Positions 17,413 to 28,148 are shown, numbered from the stretch's first letter. The stretch: 64,000 nucleotides of DNA from Methylocystis sp. IM3 (GCF_038070105.1 NZ_JBBPBZ010000001.1:295680-359679); one strand, 5' to 3'. The notes: generated by a model from the letters alone, not told the origin. Made by a program: numbers and translations.

Positions 17413-17980
17413 TGTTAGCGCCCGCTCCATCGCGATTTCGGCGCGATGAATCACCGCTTTTCCGTGGAGATTCGACGGAGTGAAACTGGCGTCGTCGGCC
17501 AGGAACTCGCAAAGTAATTTAGTTTGCGAGGCGAGGCGCGTGGCAAGCGGATCGTTCGGAAGAAGATTCGTCAGTTCGTCTCGAAAAACGGAGACACAGC
17601 TTGGCTCCAACCCAATCACCGGTATGCCTGCTTCTATATCGTTCTCAATGGACTTCAGGGTTTTGCATAACACCTCTTTGGCCTGATCGAGAAGGCCGGA
17701 CTCGTAGAGGGGTCGACCACAACACAATCTTTCCGTCGGGATTTCCACTTCATAGCCGGCGGCTTCGAGCACACGCACCGCTGCTTGAGCGGTTTGTGGC
17801 GCGAAATAATTGCTGAGCGTGTCGGGCCACAGTAAGACGCGCCGATTTGCTCCTCTCACGGTAGGTTTACGCCTCTTAAACCAGGCCTCGAACGAAGCGG
17901 GCGCCAGCTTTGGAAGCGTGGCTTTGGCGTGAAACCGGGCAATAACATTCACAAGGCGCCTGAGAGTCGGTCCGGAGACT

Positions 17981-18859
17981 TCATGATTGATTACAGAGCC
18001 TTCTGAGCATGAGGCGAATGGAGGCGAGGTGCAAGAAAGCGAGCGCCTTTCGATTGAGATTTTCCCAATCCTTGGCCAATCGGCGGCAGCGGCCCAGCCA
18101 GGATAAAGTTCGCTCAACAACCCAACGCCTGGGCAAGATCTCGAATCCTTTGGCTCTATCAGAACGCTTGACGATTTCTGTCACAAGACCCGGCAAGGCT
18201 TTCTTCTGCGCCTCGCGAAATTGTGGACCCTGATAGCCGCCATCGGCGAACATCTTTTGAAGAAATGGAAATTTTCCAAATAACGTGCTCAAGACGAGAA
18301 TGCCGCCATCGCGGTCTTGAATGTCCGCGCTGTGAACGACGGCGTGAAGCAGCAAGCCTATCGTATCGACGAGAATATGCCGCTTTTTGCCTTTGACCTT
18401 CTTGCCCGCATCATAGCCATGCGGATCGATATAGCTCCCCCTTTTTCAGCGCTCTTCACGCTTTGGCTGTCGATGACCGCGGCAGTCGGACTGGCTTCGC
18501 GCCCTTCTGCTTCCCGACACCTGACGTAAAGCGCGTGGTGGATACGCTCCAACGTTCCGTCATATGTCCAGAGATCAAAATAGCCGTAAACTGTGCTTCT
18601 CGGTGGGAAGTCCTTCGGGATCGCGCGCCACTGACAGCCGGTTGATAGGACATACATCAGGCCATTGACCACCTCGCGTATGTTCACCGTGCGCTTGCCG
18701 CCGCCACGCCTTGCAGGCGGTATCAGAGGTCTGACAAATCGCCATTCCGCGTCCGTCAGATCGCTAGGATAGCGCAATTTGCTACGATCATAACGGCAGC
18801 GAGTTTCGTGCGTCCACATTCGGCGATCCCCAAAGAATCAGATCGCCTTTTGAATCATA
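17981..18859 (-). mobile_element. IS5-family (IS427-like) element with two-frame transposase
   Basis: About 870 bp. The transposase starts at 18819 on the minus strand (LRYPSDLTDAEWRFVRPLIP, GCQWRAIPKDFPPRSTVYGY, AVIDSQSVKSAEKGG). It continues in the -1 frame (FADGGYQGPQFREAQ, WVVERTLSWLGRCRRLAKDW) to about 17981. The switch falls near an A5G5 run at about 18427-18436, so it may be the programmed frameshift common in this IS group or a mutation. Ends are placed approximately from weak TGATT-type inverted repeats. No clear target duplication was seen. It interrupts the oxidoreductase pseudogene. Confidence 0.75.
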
Positions 18860-19349
18860 ACCGACTCATTCGACTCAACTTTTCTCCGGACGGACACTGA
18901 GGCCGGGCGCCTGCGTCGCAAAATTCAGGATTGGCGCTAGGGGTGACGCATAGGGCGCCCCAACGATGCACATAGCCAGCGAAATAAGCGGCGCGCGGGC
19001 GCCAATTCGCCTCGTAATAGTGAGAAAGGAATTCCGCCTTGTAGGTCGCCATGTCAACCTTTGCGGGACAATCTCCCTTGCAGCCTTTGCATTGCAAACA
19101 GAGATCCAGAGCTTCTTTCACATTGTTGTTGAACCAACCGCCGCCGAGCGCGCCGGCTCGGAAGAGCTCGAACAACAAATGGGCGCGCCCCCTGGTGGTA
19201 TGTCTTTCATCGCGCGTCGCGATAAAGCTCGGGCACATGGTCCGCTTGTCCGATAGGCTTCGGCAGAGTCCGACGCCAAAGCAGCGCTCGACCGCTTGTG
19301 CGATGGAGCCTGCATCCTCTGGAAAGGCGAAATGCGTCTTCAGCTCTAA

Positions 19350-20656
19350 CAGGCTGTTGAAAAACCCCTCGCACTGACGACGCTGTTGTGATTCCCTTCG
19401 CTTCAGGCAAGGGGGGCTTGGAATGCGCGGCGGGGACGAGCGGTCTGGGGCGCTATTCAGCTATGTGGACATGGAGGCGCGCGTTCCGCAAGCGCATCCC
19501 TTGCGAGTCATCCGCGACCTAGCGAACCAGGCACTCGCCGCTCTTGCCGGGGAATTTTCGGCGCTCTACGCCTCGACAGGCCGGCCCTCCATCCCGCCGG
19601 AGAAGCTGCTGCGCGCGATGCTGCTGCAAGCCTTCTACTCGATCCGCTCGGAGCGCCAGCTCATGGAGCGGCTCGATTTCGACTTATTGTTTCGCTGGTT
19701 CGTGGGGCTCGGGATCGACGATTCCGTCTGGGATCATTCGACCTTCTCCAAGAATCGCGACCGGCTGCTCGATGGCGACATCGCGGCGAAGTTTCTTGCC
19801 GCCGTGCTGGCGCAGCCGCGTGTGAAGCGGCTTTTGAGCAACGATCATTTCTCTGTCGATGGCACGCTGATCGAGGCTTGGGCGTCCATGAAGAGCTTCA
19901 CGCCGAAGAGCGCGGGCGAAGGCGAGGCGAACCAAACGGACGATCCACCTTCGGGCGACGGCGGATCGCGCAACCGCGAAGCGGATTTCCATGGCGAGAA
20001 GCGTTCGAACGACACACATGCTTCAACGAGCGATCCGGACGCACGGCTTTATCGCAAGGGCGCTGGCAAGGAGGCGAAGCTGTGTTTCATCGGTCATGCG
20101 CTGATGGAGAACCGTAACGCTCTTTTCGTCGATGCCTGCCTGACGAAAGCCGACGGCCACGCCGAACGCGTCGCTGCGCTGCATATGATCGAGCCGCGGG
20201 CCGACCGGCCGAGGCGGATCACACTCGCGGCCGACAAGGGCTACGACGCCGAGGACTTCGTCAACGAGTTGCGCTCGATGCGGGTTACGCCGCATGTGGC
20301 GCAGAATGTGAGCGGCCGGTCATCTGCGATCGATGGGCGCACGACGCGGCATGGCGGCTACGGGCTCAGCCAGCGCATCCGCAAGCAGATTGAGGAGGGC
20401 TTCGGCTGGATCAAGACAGTCGCCGGGCAGGAGAAAACCAAGTTTCGAGGCTGCGACAGGGTGGGCTTCGCTTTCACCTTCGCGGCAGCCGCCTATAATC
20501 TGGTCAGGCTACCGAAGCTGCTCGCCGCAGCGTGAGATGAGAGACCGAAGCGCGCAAAGCGCGCGCGCTTCCGAGCCCTATCAACCGCGCCCACCTCCCC
20601 CCGAAAATCCGCTCCAGAGCGGAAGGCGGCGAGTAGCCCCTTTTTTCAACAGCCTG
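19350..20656 (+). mobile_element. IS5-family insertion sequence, copy 2 (complete)
   Basis: A 1307-bp element with ends CAGGCTGTTGAAAAA. It is flanked by CTAA duplications at 19346-19349 and 20657-20660. Removing the element and one CTAA restores an uninterrupted reading of the oxidoreductase (DYQPLELKTHFAFPED), which proves the insertion point. It is the same family as the element at 9678-10982. Confidence 0.95.
19423..20535 (+). CDS. IS5-family transposase
   Basis: 370 residues, full length, with the same catalytic Asp, Asp and Glu motifs as the transposase at 9800-10909 (FSVDGTLIEA, LAADKGYD, IEEGFGWIKT). It differs from that copy at scattered positions, mostly in the linker around residues 165-185. 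It is inserted antisense to the disrupted oxidoreductase. Confidence 0.95.
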   Translation: MRGGDERSGALFSYVDMEARVPQAHPLRVIRDLANQALAALAGEFSALYASTGRPSIPPEKLLRAMLLQAFYSIRSERQLMERLDFDLLFRWFVGLGIDDSVWDHSTFSKNRDRLLDGDIAAKFLAAVLAQPRVKRLLSNDHFSVDGTLIEAWASMKSFTPKSAGEGEANQTDDPPSGDGGSRNREADFHGEKRSNDTHASTSDPDARLYRKGAGKEAKLCFIGHALMENRNALFVDACLTKADGHAERVAALHMIEPRADRPRRITLAADKGYDAEDFVNELRSMRVTPHVAQNVSGRSSAIDGRTTRHGGYGLSQRIRKQIEEGFGWIKTVAGQEKTKFRGCDRVGFAFTFAAAAYNLVRLPKLLAAA

Positions 20657-22508
20657 CTAAGGGTTGGTAATCGGGGCCCGTGCGGAGATTGTCATCGAGC
20701 GGATAAGGATCCACAACTTTGCCGGGGTTGAGTTTCCAATCAGGGTCCCAGATCGCTTTGAAGTCTCGGAACGCCTGCAAAAGGTCCGGCCCATACATTC
20801 GATCAAGGAGTTCCGCTTTTAATTGGCCGTCGCCATGCTCCCCGGACAGCGAACCGCCATAGGCCGAAACGAGATCGGCTCCGTCCTGCATGAACCGACG
20901 AAACTTCGCAACGCCCGGCTCGCTCTTCAGATCAAAGTTGAATCTCGTGTGAACGCAGCCTTGCCCGAAATGGCCGTACAGCGTGCATCGATACTGATAG
21001 CGATTGATCAGTTTTTGGAAGTCTCTCAGATAGGCTCCAAGCTTTTCAACGGAGACCGCCGTATCTTCCCAAGAAGGCCACGTATCTTCCTTCCCCGGCA
21101 GGCGGCTCGCGCCGAGGTCTGCTTCGCGAATGATCCAGATCGCTCGTTGGTCGGCGGGATCGCTGAAGGCGCGCATGTCCGCTTTGTCGCTGCCTCTCTT
21201 CAGCTCGCCCAGCGCAGCATGGGCCCGGGCTGTCGCCTCACCTTGGGTTTCTCCGCCAAACTCGGCAAGCAGCTTCAGCCTGCCCTCGGGCAGCAGCCTG
21301 CGTCCCGGAGGATCCTCGTCTTTGCGCTTGAGATTTTCGAGAACCCTGATATCGAACCCTTCGAGCGCAATTGGCCCGGTTTGCAGAATTTCGGGTGCGT
21401 GGTCTCCCGCCGTGCCCCAATCCGGGTAGCCGATGAGCAGCAACGCCCGAAAACCGGGATTTGGTAAAAGCCTTAGGGTGGCTTCGAGAGTTAAGGCGCA
21501 GGTGCCTTCCGATCCAACCAGGGCCCGAGCGACGTGGAAACCATTCTCGGGGATTTGAGGGTATTGCTGTCTGACCTACTCGGACACGGCATCTATCAGA
21601 GCCTTGAGTTTCGCGTAGATCTCGCTCTTTCGGCCGCCAGCGCGGACGATTTGGGCAAATGCATCCTGAGCCGTTTCTCCAACCCTTAGCCGTTCGCCGC
21701 CATAGGTTATGATTTCAAGCTCGCAGGTGTTATCGACGGTTTTGCCGCCCATGACCGAGTGGGCTCCGCAGCTGTTATTTCCGATCATCCCGCCCAGCGT
21801 GCAATATTCGTGGGTGGCTGGATCCGGCGCGAATGTCAGACCGTGCTGTTCGGCGGCGTTGCGGAGATCATCGAGAATAACCCCCGGCTCAACCCGCGCC
21901 GTGCGACTGTGCGGGTCAATATCAAGCACCCTGTTCATATATTTCGAAAAGTCGATGACAACGGCGACATTGCAGGCTTGGCCGGATAGGCTGGTGCCGC
22001 AGCCGCGGCCGAGGATCGGAACGTCATGTTCGTGGCATGCGTCAACAGTCGCAACCACATCATCCTTATGCCGAGGGATCACCACCCCGACCGGCACATG
22101 GCGATAAATGGAAAGGTCGTGTGTGTAGAGCGCGCGACTTGCATCGTCAAATAGCACTTCTCCTTCGACGGAAGATTGCAAGCGGTGGGCAAGCTCCCGC
22201 ACACTGCCACGGCTGATTGCGCGTGAAACGTCGGCAGCTTTCACTCTCTCCTCCTGCGACTCGTCATGGCTGAGGAATTAGCCAAATTAGTTAGGGGATG
22301 GAGACGCTCAAAGAAGCGCCGCACGGACATCCATGCAATTAACGTAACGGCGCCTTGAGTAGTGATCGTATGCCGGTTTTGAACCTTGCATGGCTTTGAC
22401 CACGCATTGTCGGTGGACCCTACCCCAAACTGGAACCGGGCTCGGGGATCGTCCGTTATCTTTTGGCAGGTCAAAGGGACGTCAATGAAAGCGGTCGCAC
22501 GGACGCTC

Positions 22509-24623
22509 TCATGATATAGGGTCAAAGGACTCGCCCAGAGCCGCCCAACCCGCATCTGGGGCAAACCGAGAGCCGTGCTTTTGCGATAATCCTTGCAAAG
22601 CGGTGACAACGGCCTCTGCACCGCGTGTTTTGGCATAGTGCAAAGGCCCGCCTCGGAAAGGCGCAAAGCCAGTTGCAAAGATCATCGCCACGTCGATGAG
22701 ATCCTGATCAGCTACGATTCCCTTTCGAAGACACTCGACGCAAGCATTCACAAGAGGCAAAACGAGCCGGTCGGTCATGGCGTCGTCGGGCTCTGGCGCG
22801 GCGTCGCGCTTTTTCGGCTTGCCGGCCGAATATTCGTAAAGGCCCTTGCCAGATTTGAGCCCGAGCTCGCCTTTTTTTACCTTGTCGCGCAACCAGGTCG
22901 GGACCTCCGGCAAGAGATCAACGGACTCTTTCAGTCTGTCGGCGACCTCGAGACAAATATCCAGTCCGACACGGTCGGCGACCTCGGCTGGCCCCATGGG
23001 CATGCCGAAACGCAAGGCGGCTTCGTCGATGGTTTCAGGCCATACGTCTTCGTCTAACATGGTGAGCGCCTCGAGAAGGTAGGGTGTGAGCGCACGGTTG
23101 ACGAGAAAACCGGGCGCGCTCGCAACCGACGCCGGGAGGCGGTCGATGCGCCCGCAGAAAGACCGTGCTCTAGCGACCGCGTCGTCGCTCGATTGATCGT
23201 GGCGGACAAGTTCAACCAGTTCGAGGCTGGCGACCGGATTGAAGAAATGCAGACCGACCAAGCGGTCGGGCCGCTGGAGCCCTTGCCGCAGTTCCTCGAG
23301 AGGAATGCTCGACGTGTTCGTCGCTAATACCGCCTCGCGCCTCATGCGCGGCTCCATGGCCCGGAACACATCATGCTTGATGTCGAGACGCTCTGGCACG
23401 GCCTCGATGACGATATCGGCGCGCTCTACTCCAAGATTATTGAAATCAAGGATGAGACGATCAAGCGCGTGCCGTCTCTCGGCGGGGGCGTCGAGCTTGC
23501 GCGAGAAAAGGTCGCTCGCTCGCTTGGCGATCTTGGCGAGACCAGTATGATCCAGGTCGCTGATCGAAACTTCTAATCCTTTCAGCGCGCACCATGCGGC
23601 GATATCGCCCCCCATCACGCCGGCTCCGATGACGTGCACATGACGCAAATCAGAGTGGTCTGCCGCAAGCTTCTTCAGTTTCTCGTGCAAGAAAAAAACG
23701 CGGATGAGATTTTGTGCGGTATCGCCAACGAGGAGATCGGCAAATGATTCGCGCTCCTTTTGGAACAGATCCGCCGCTCCGCCGTGCCGCGCCCAGAGAT
23801 CGATGAGCGCGTAAGGCGCGGGATAGTGCTCCTGCCGCGCTTTCTCTTGAGTTTTGGCGCGCATCTTTTCAGCGGCGTATTTTCGGACTGGCGCCAATGA
23901 AAGCGCACGCGCTCTCAATCCTCCGCCCGACCGTTTGATTTTGCCGGCGACCGCCGCCCGCGCGGCCGCCAGGATGTGACGCTCCTCGGTGACGAGATCA
24001 ACGAGCCCGACCGCTTTCGCCTTGGGGGGTGAGATCGATCTGCCCGTGAGCATCATCGTCATCGCTTCCAAAGGATCGATCAACCGCGTGAGGCGCGCCG
24101 TGCCGCCAAGGCCTGGGTGAAGGCCGAGCTTGATTTCCGGAAATACGAAGGATGCTCCCCTCAGGGCCAGGCGATAGTCGCAGGCGAGCGCGAGCTCCAG
24201 TCCGCCGCCTAGGCAAAACCCATGGATCACGGCGACGGTCGGAAATGCGAGGGCGTCCAGCCTGTTGACGACAGCTGCGGCCCGATTGAGGCGGACCTTT
24301 ATTTTCTTCGCGTCTCGCATCCCACGTAAATCAGCGATGTCGGCGCCGGCGATGAAGCCGGAGCGCTTGCCAGATCGCAAGACAAGCCCCTTAGCTGGCC
24401 GGGCCTCGAGCTGGCCGAGACATTCATCGAGTTCCGACAGGACGGCCTCGGAGAGCGTGTTTACGCTCTCCCCCGCGCGGTCCAAGATCAGCCAGGCGAC
24501 GTCGTCCGCGTCTCGCTTCAACAGCCAGTTCTTGCCTTTCCAGGACGGCGCGATCCCCGGCCCCATCTCCAATTCTCGCCCTTGAAGCGCAGACCAGACC
24601 GTGCCAGCCATCGGTTTCTCCAT
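22509..24623 (-). CDS. fadJ: Fatty-acid oxidation multienzyme: enoyl-CoA hydratase / 3-hydroxyacyl-CoA dehydrogenase
   Basis: 704 residues. The N-terminal crotonase domain (about 30-215) has the oxyanion-hole segments SGFIAGADIADL and FCLGGGLELALACDYRLA. The NAD-binding domain starts near 325 with HVIGAGVMGGDIA. The hydroxyacyl-CoA dehydrogenase C-terminal repeats follow (GFLVNRALTPYLLEAL, KSGKGLYEY). It catalyses hydration and then oxidation of acyl-CoA in beta-oxidation. It starts 1 nt after the thiolase stop codon, as the last gene of the fadE-fadI-fadJ operon. Confidence 0.95.
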   Translation of the reverse strand: MEKPMAGTVWSALQGRELEMGPGIAPSWKGKNWLLKRDADDVAWLILDRAGESVNTLSEAVLSELDECLGQLEARPAKGLVLRSGKRSGFIAGADIADLRGMRDAKKIKVRLNRAAAVVNRLDALAFPTVAVIHGFCLGGGLELALACDYRLALRGASFVFPEIKLGLHPGLGGTARLTRLIDPLEAMTMMLTGRSISPPKAKAVGLVDLVTEERHILAAARAAVAGKIKRSGGGLRARALSLAPVRKYAAEKMRAKTQEKARQEHYPAPYALIDLWARHGGAADLFQKERESFADLLVGDTAQNLIRVFFLHEKLKKLAADHSDLRHVHVIGAGVMGGDIAAWCALKGLEVSISDLDHTGLAKIAKRASDLFSRKLDAPAERRHALDRLILDFNNLGVERADIVIEAVPERLDIKHDVFRAMEPRMRREAVLATNTSSIPLEELRQGLQRPDRLVGLHFFNPVASLELVELVRHDQSSDDAVARARSFCGRIDRLPASVASAPGFLVNRALTPYLLEALTMLDEDVWPETIDEAALRFGMPMGPAEVADRVGLDICLEVADRLKESVDLLPEVPTWLRDKVKKGELGLKSGKGLYEYSAGKPKKRDAAPEPDDAMTDRLVLPLVNACVECLRKGIVADQDLIDVAMIFATGFAPFRGGPLHYAKTRGAEAVVTALQGLSQKHGSRFAPDAGWAALGESFDPIS

Positions 24624-24624
24624 C

Positions 24625-25947
24625 TCAGGCTGCTTCGAGCAACATGGCTCCCCCCTGCCCGCCGCCGATGCACTCCGTCGCGAGCCCGCGCCTGAAGTTG
24701 AGGCGCTTCAGCGCTTTGGCGAGGTGCAGCGTGATGCGGTTGCCGCTGGCGCCAACAGGGTGACCGAGGCTGATGGCTCCGCCGTCGACATTGAGACGGT
24801 CGCACTCGATCCGGCCGAAGGTCGTTTGGAGGCCCAGCACGGTTTTGCAGTAGCTCTCGTCTTCCCATGCGGCGAGGCAGGCGAGGATCTGCGCCGCAAA
24901 CGCCTCATTGATCTCCCAGAGGTCGACATCTTCGCGGGCGAGACCGTTGCGTTCGAGAAGCGCAGTCGCGCAGAGCGTCGGCGCCAGTCCCATGATCGAC
25001 GGGTCGAGCGCGGACCATTCGGAATCGACGATGCGCGCCAGCGCATCGAGCTTGTGCTCCGCGACTGCCGTCTCGGAGGCAAGGATTATCCAGGAGGCGC
25101 CATCGGTAATCTGCGAGCTATTGCCAGGAGTGACCTTTCCGTACGGCTTCTCAAACGCTGGCGAAAGCCCGGCCAGCTTCTCGACCGAGGTGTCGGGACG
25201 CACGCCGTCGTCCTTCTCGTAGAGCTTCCCGTCCCTGTCCGCCATCGGGACGACCTCCCCCATGAGCAGGCCGGCCTCCTGGGCATGCGCCAAGCGCCTG
25301 TGGCTCTCGACCGCGTAGCGATCCGCGTCTTGGCGCGAGATGGCGAATAGATGCGCGAGAAGCTCAGCCGTCTGCCCCATATTCAAACCCACGATCGGAT
25401 CGGTCAGCCCTCGCTCTAGCCCAATGATGGGCTTCATAAAACGTGGCCGCAGCTCGCCGAGCCGCTTGGCCTTGTCCCAGATCGTTTTTGCCGCCGAAAA
25501 TCGACCGAACCATTCGACAGCCTCCCGCCGCAGGACCAGCGGCGAATGCGAGAGGGCTTCGGCGCCTCCAGCAAGAATGACGTCGGCGGCCCCGTCCTGG
25601 ATGTAGCGATAGGCCGTGTCGATCGATTGCATGCCAGAGCCGCAGTTGATCTGCACCGTGAACGCGACCATGTCTTCGCCGAGGCCAAGACGCAGCGCGG
25701 CGACGCGGGCCGGGTTCACTTCCTCGGCGATCACGTTAACGCACCCGAGGATGACCAAGTCGATGGCCGCTGCCACGGACGGGTGGCGCAACAGCAACGG
25801 CCGGCCGCATTGCACTGCGAGATCGACGGGCGTGAACGGCCCGGGCCGCCCGCGCGCCTTGATAAAGGGCGTGCGCGCGCCGTCGATGATATAGACCGGC
25901 CGCTTCACGCCATTTTTGCGCTGGAAGCGCTGTGCCGCCCCCGCCAT
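24625..25947 (-). CDS. fadI: Acetyl-CoA acyltransferase (thiolase)
   Basis: 440 residues with the thiolase motifs: nucleophilic Cys in INCGSGMQS (about C102), NEAFAAQ, GHPVGASGNR with the catalytic His, and CIGGGQGGA with the second Cys. It cleaves 3-ketoacyl-CoA to acetyl-CoA plus a shortened acyl-CoA and forms the trifunctional set with the next gene. The ATG at 25947 has an AAGGA ribosome site and overlaps fadE by 43 nt. A GTG at 25908 overlapping the fadE stop as GTGA would give the more usual KRPVYIIDG start, so either is possible. Confidence 0.95.
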   Translation of the reverse strand: MAGAAQRFQRKNGVKRPVYIIDGARTPFIKARGRPGPFTPVDLAVQCGRPLLLRHPSVAAAIDLVILGCVNVIAEEVNPARVAALRLGLGEDMVAFTVQINCGSGMQSIDTAYRYIQDGAADVILAGGAEALSHSPLVLRREAVEWFGRFSAAKTIWDKAKRLGELRPRFMKPIIGLERGLTDPIVGLNMGQTAELLAHLFAISRQDADRYAVESHRRLAHAQEAGLLMGEVVPMADRDGKLYEKDDGVRPDTSVEKLAGLSPAFEKPYGKVTPGNSSQITDGASWIILASETAVAEHKLDALARIVDSEWSALDPSIMGLAPTLCATALLERNGLAREDVDLWEINEAFAAQILACLAAWEDESYCKTVLGLQTTFGRIECDRLNVDGGAISLGHPVGASGNRITLHLAKALKRLNFRRGLATECIGGGQGGAMLLEAA

Positions 25948-28148
25948 TGCAGTTCGTCCTTTTCTGCGAGCAGAGCGAGCTCACGAGGATCGAAATCATC
26001 AACCGCGATCACAGAAGAAACCTCGGCGTCTGTTGCGCGTAGCCTCTCCGCCTCGCTTATGCCGATCACGCTTTGTCGCAGGCCCTCCTCAGTAGAATCG
26101 ATCTTTGCCTCGCGCAGCCGACGACGCAGCGGCGCCGTTTCGACGGTGAGGCCGAAGGCCCGCTCCAGTTGCGCGACCGCATCATTGCTACACCCCCGGA
26201 AAACATCGGCCGTGAGCCGATCGCGCGCCTCGCCTGGTTGCACCAAGATCGCCGCACAGCGCCGCGCCAGTTCGTCCGACGGTCCGATTTGTCTCCGGCC
26301 AAATGGCTGGATAATCGCCCCGGCGATTAGCGCCACGATCCTATTTGGAAAATTAGCGAGCGTTTCGGCGAAAAGCGTTTCGATCCGACGGAGTCCTGCC
26401 GCAACGCAGTAGTCGACGAGCGGCTCGTCGGATTCATTCCGACCTTCGTCTTCGAAGCGTTTGAGCACAGCCGAAAGAAAATAGAGCTCGGATAGAACAT
26501 CGCCCAACCGCGCCGATATCATTTCTCTCCGTTTGAGCTGGCCGCCGAGCGTGATCAGCGCCAAATCGGCAATCAGCGCGAAAGACGCCGCATCGCGCGA
26601 CAGTTGCTTGTAATACGCCGCCATCGGGCCTGCCTTGGGCGAGGGGCCAATACGGCCGCCACTCCAATTTCGGACAAAGGCGCGGCCGAGATTGGCGAAG
26701 AAGTGGCCGACGTGGCGCCAGAGCGCCCGATCGAATTGTTCTATCCCTTTGTCAGGGTCGGCCAGCGCGCCCATTTCCTCGAGGAGATAGGGATGGCAAC
26801 GGATTGCGCCCTGCCCGAAGATGATGAGGCAGCGGGTCAATAAGTTTGCGCCTTCGACAGTGACGGCGATGGGTGTTGTTCGATGTAAATTGCCCAAATA
26901 ATTTCGCGGTCCATCCATGACCGCTTTCCCACCATGGAGATCCATCGCCTCCTCCACCGCCTCGCGCATGCGCTCGGTGGCGTCGGACTTCATGATGGCC
27001 GATATGACGGCTGGCTTATAACCCTGATCCAAAGCGGCGCAGGTCAATCGTCGTGCCGCGTCGATGCGGTACGTCGTCGCGGCAAGATGGCCGAGGCGAT
27101 CTTGCACGCCTTCGAGGTCGCCAATGGGGATGCCGAACTGTTCGCGAATTCGCGCATAAGCGCCAGTTGAGCGCGCGCTGAAAGCGGTGGCGGCGCCCGC
27201 GAGGCTTGGTAGAGAAATTCCCCGCCCAGCGGCCAGCGCGCTCATCGTCATCTTCCAACCGGCGCCGATTTGCTCTCTTCCGCCAACGACCCAATCGAGC
27301 GGCGCGAACACGTCGCGTCCTTGGTTTGGGCCATTCTGAAACGCCTGAGACGCCGGCAGGTGGCGTCTGCCGATTTCGACGCCCGGGGCGTTGGCCGGCA
27401 CAAGCGCAACAGTGATGCCGAGGTCTTCCTCGCCGCCGATGAAGGCAAGCCCGAGCACCGTGGCTATCGGACCAAGCGTGATGTAGCGTTTGCGCCAATT
27501 AAGCCGCAGGCCGAGCGCGCGCGCGCCATTATGGTCCGCGTAGCAAACGACCCCGCTATCTGTCATGGAGGCGGCGTCCGAGCCTGCTTCCGGGCTGGTA
27601 AGGCAAAAACACGGGATTTCGCGGCCGTCCGCCAAGCGGGGAAGCCAATAGGCTTTTTGTTCGTCGGTCCCGAATTGGACCAGCAACTCTCCCGGACCGA
27701 GGGAATTGGGGACCATGACAGTGACGGCGGCGGTCACGCTACGGGTGCTGATCTTACGGATCACTTGCGAATGCGCGTAGGCTGAAAACCCCAAGCCGCC
27801 ATACTCGGTTGGGATAATCATTCCGAAGAATTTGTGCCGCTTCAGGAAGTCCCAGACGTTAGCGGGAAGATCTCGCCATTCGAACTGGATTTTCCAATCA
27901 TCGAGCATCCCGCACAGTTCCTCCACGGGCCCGAGGAGGAACGCCTGCTCAGCAGGGCCCAAGCGCGCCGGCGGCGTGTCGAGAAGCTTTTTCCAATCTG
28001 GGTCGCCGGTGAACAGCTCCGCGTCCCACCATACGTCACCCGCCTCGATCGCCTCGCGCTCGGTAGCGGACATTTGTGGCAGAGCGCCACGGGCCCATCT
28101 GTAAATGGGCTCTGAGAGTAGTTTCCGCCTGATGTGTTCTAAGCTCAA
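25905..28148 (-). CDS. fadE: Long-chain acyl-CoA dehydrogenase, FadE type
   Basis: 747 residues, in the range of the FadE branch of acyl-CoA dehydrogenases rather than the 380-residue short form. It shows FFGMIIPTEYGGLGFSAYAH, CFCLTSPEAGSDAASMTDSG (flavin/substrate loop), and GRGISLPSLAGAATAFSARS with the catalytic-domain arginine region. A FadE-type C-terminal extension follows. It introduces the trans-2 double bond in acyl-CoA, passing electrons to ETF. It is the first gene of a three-gene operon with overlapping or near-touching junctions. Confidence 0.95.
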   Translation of the reverse strand: MSLEHIRRKLLSEPIYRWARGALPQMSATEREAIEAGDVWWDAELFTGDPDWKKLLDTPPARLGPAEQAFLLGPVEELCGMLDDWKIQFEWRDLPANVWDFLKRHKFFGMIIPTEYGGLGFSAYAHSQVIRKISTRSVTAAVTVMVPNSLGPGELLVQFGTDEQKAYWLPRLADGREIPCFCLTSPEAGSDAASMTDSGVVCYADHNGARALGLRLNWRKRYITLGPIATVLGLAFIGGEEDLGITVALVPANAPGVEIGRRHLPASQAFQNGPNQGRDVFAPLDWVVGGREQIGAGWKMTMSALAAGRGISLPSLAGAATAFSARSTGAYARIREQFGIPIGDLEGVQDRLGHLAATTYRIDAARRLTCAALDQGYKPAVISAIMKSDATERMREAVEEAMDLHGGKAVMDGPRNYLGNLHRTTPIAVTVEGANLLTRCLIIFGQGAIRCHPYLLEEMGALADPDKGIEQFDRALWRHVGHFFANLGRAFVRNWSGGRIGPSPKAGPMAAYYKQLSRDAASFALIADLALITLGGQLKRREMISARLGDVLSELYFLSAVLKRFEDEGRNESDEPLVDYCVAAGLRRIETLFAETLANFPNRIVALIAGAIIQPFGRRQIGPSDELARRCAAILVQPGEARDRLTADVFRGCSNDAVAQLERAFGLTVETAPLRRRLREAKIDSTEEGLRQSVIGISEAERLRATDAEVSSVIAVDDFDPRELALLAEKDELQWRGRHSASSAKMA

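Larger units (their letters stand above)
11921..17414 (+). mobile_element. IS701-family element enlarged by nested IS91- and IS110-type insertions
   Basis: CACTACTTTGGCAG at 11921-11934 and its exact complement CTGCCAAAGTAGTG at 17401-17414 form 14-bp terminal inverted repeats. They are flanked by TTAG direct repeats at 11917-11920 and 17415-17418. The 5.5-kb interior is far longer than a normal IS701 element (about 1.4-1.5 kb). Between the left end and the IS701 transposase lie a tyrosine-recombinase pseudogene with an IS91-type transposase and an IS110-type transposase. The simplest reading is that these inserted one after another into the IS701 leader. The whole nest truncates the FAD/Fe-S oxidoreductase pseudogene at 17419. 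Confidence 0.85.
17419..22244 (-). pseudogene. FAD-linked and Fe-S oxidoreductase (YdiJ/D-2-hydroxyacid dehydrogenase type), copy 1, multiply disrupted
   Basis: Reading from the ATG at 22244, the FAD-binding (PCMH) domain is recognisable (GRGCGTSLSGQACNVAVVID, GGMIGNNSCGAHSVMGGKT). The FAD-oxidase C-terminal domain follows, then a ferredoxin-like CLQCKGCKGDCPAKVDMATYKAEF, and a cysteine-rich CCG domain (LCCGRPLYESG). Lesions: an in-frame TAG at 21576-21578, a 39-bp in-frame deletion just after it (relative to copy 2), an IS5 element at 19350-20656, a +1 frameshift near 18955, an IS427-type element near 17981-18859, and loss of the C-terminus at the IS701 nest. Such enzymes oxidise D-lactate or D-2-hydroxyglutarate-like acids and feed electrons to the respiratory chain. 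This copy is dead. Confidence 0.9.

Noticed and set aside
18427..18436. A5G5 run in the IS427-type transposase as a programmed frameshift site
   Set aside because: The frame change is -1 but the codons do not form a standard slippery heptamer, so it is kept only as a possibility within the element entry.
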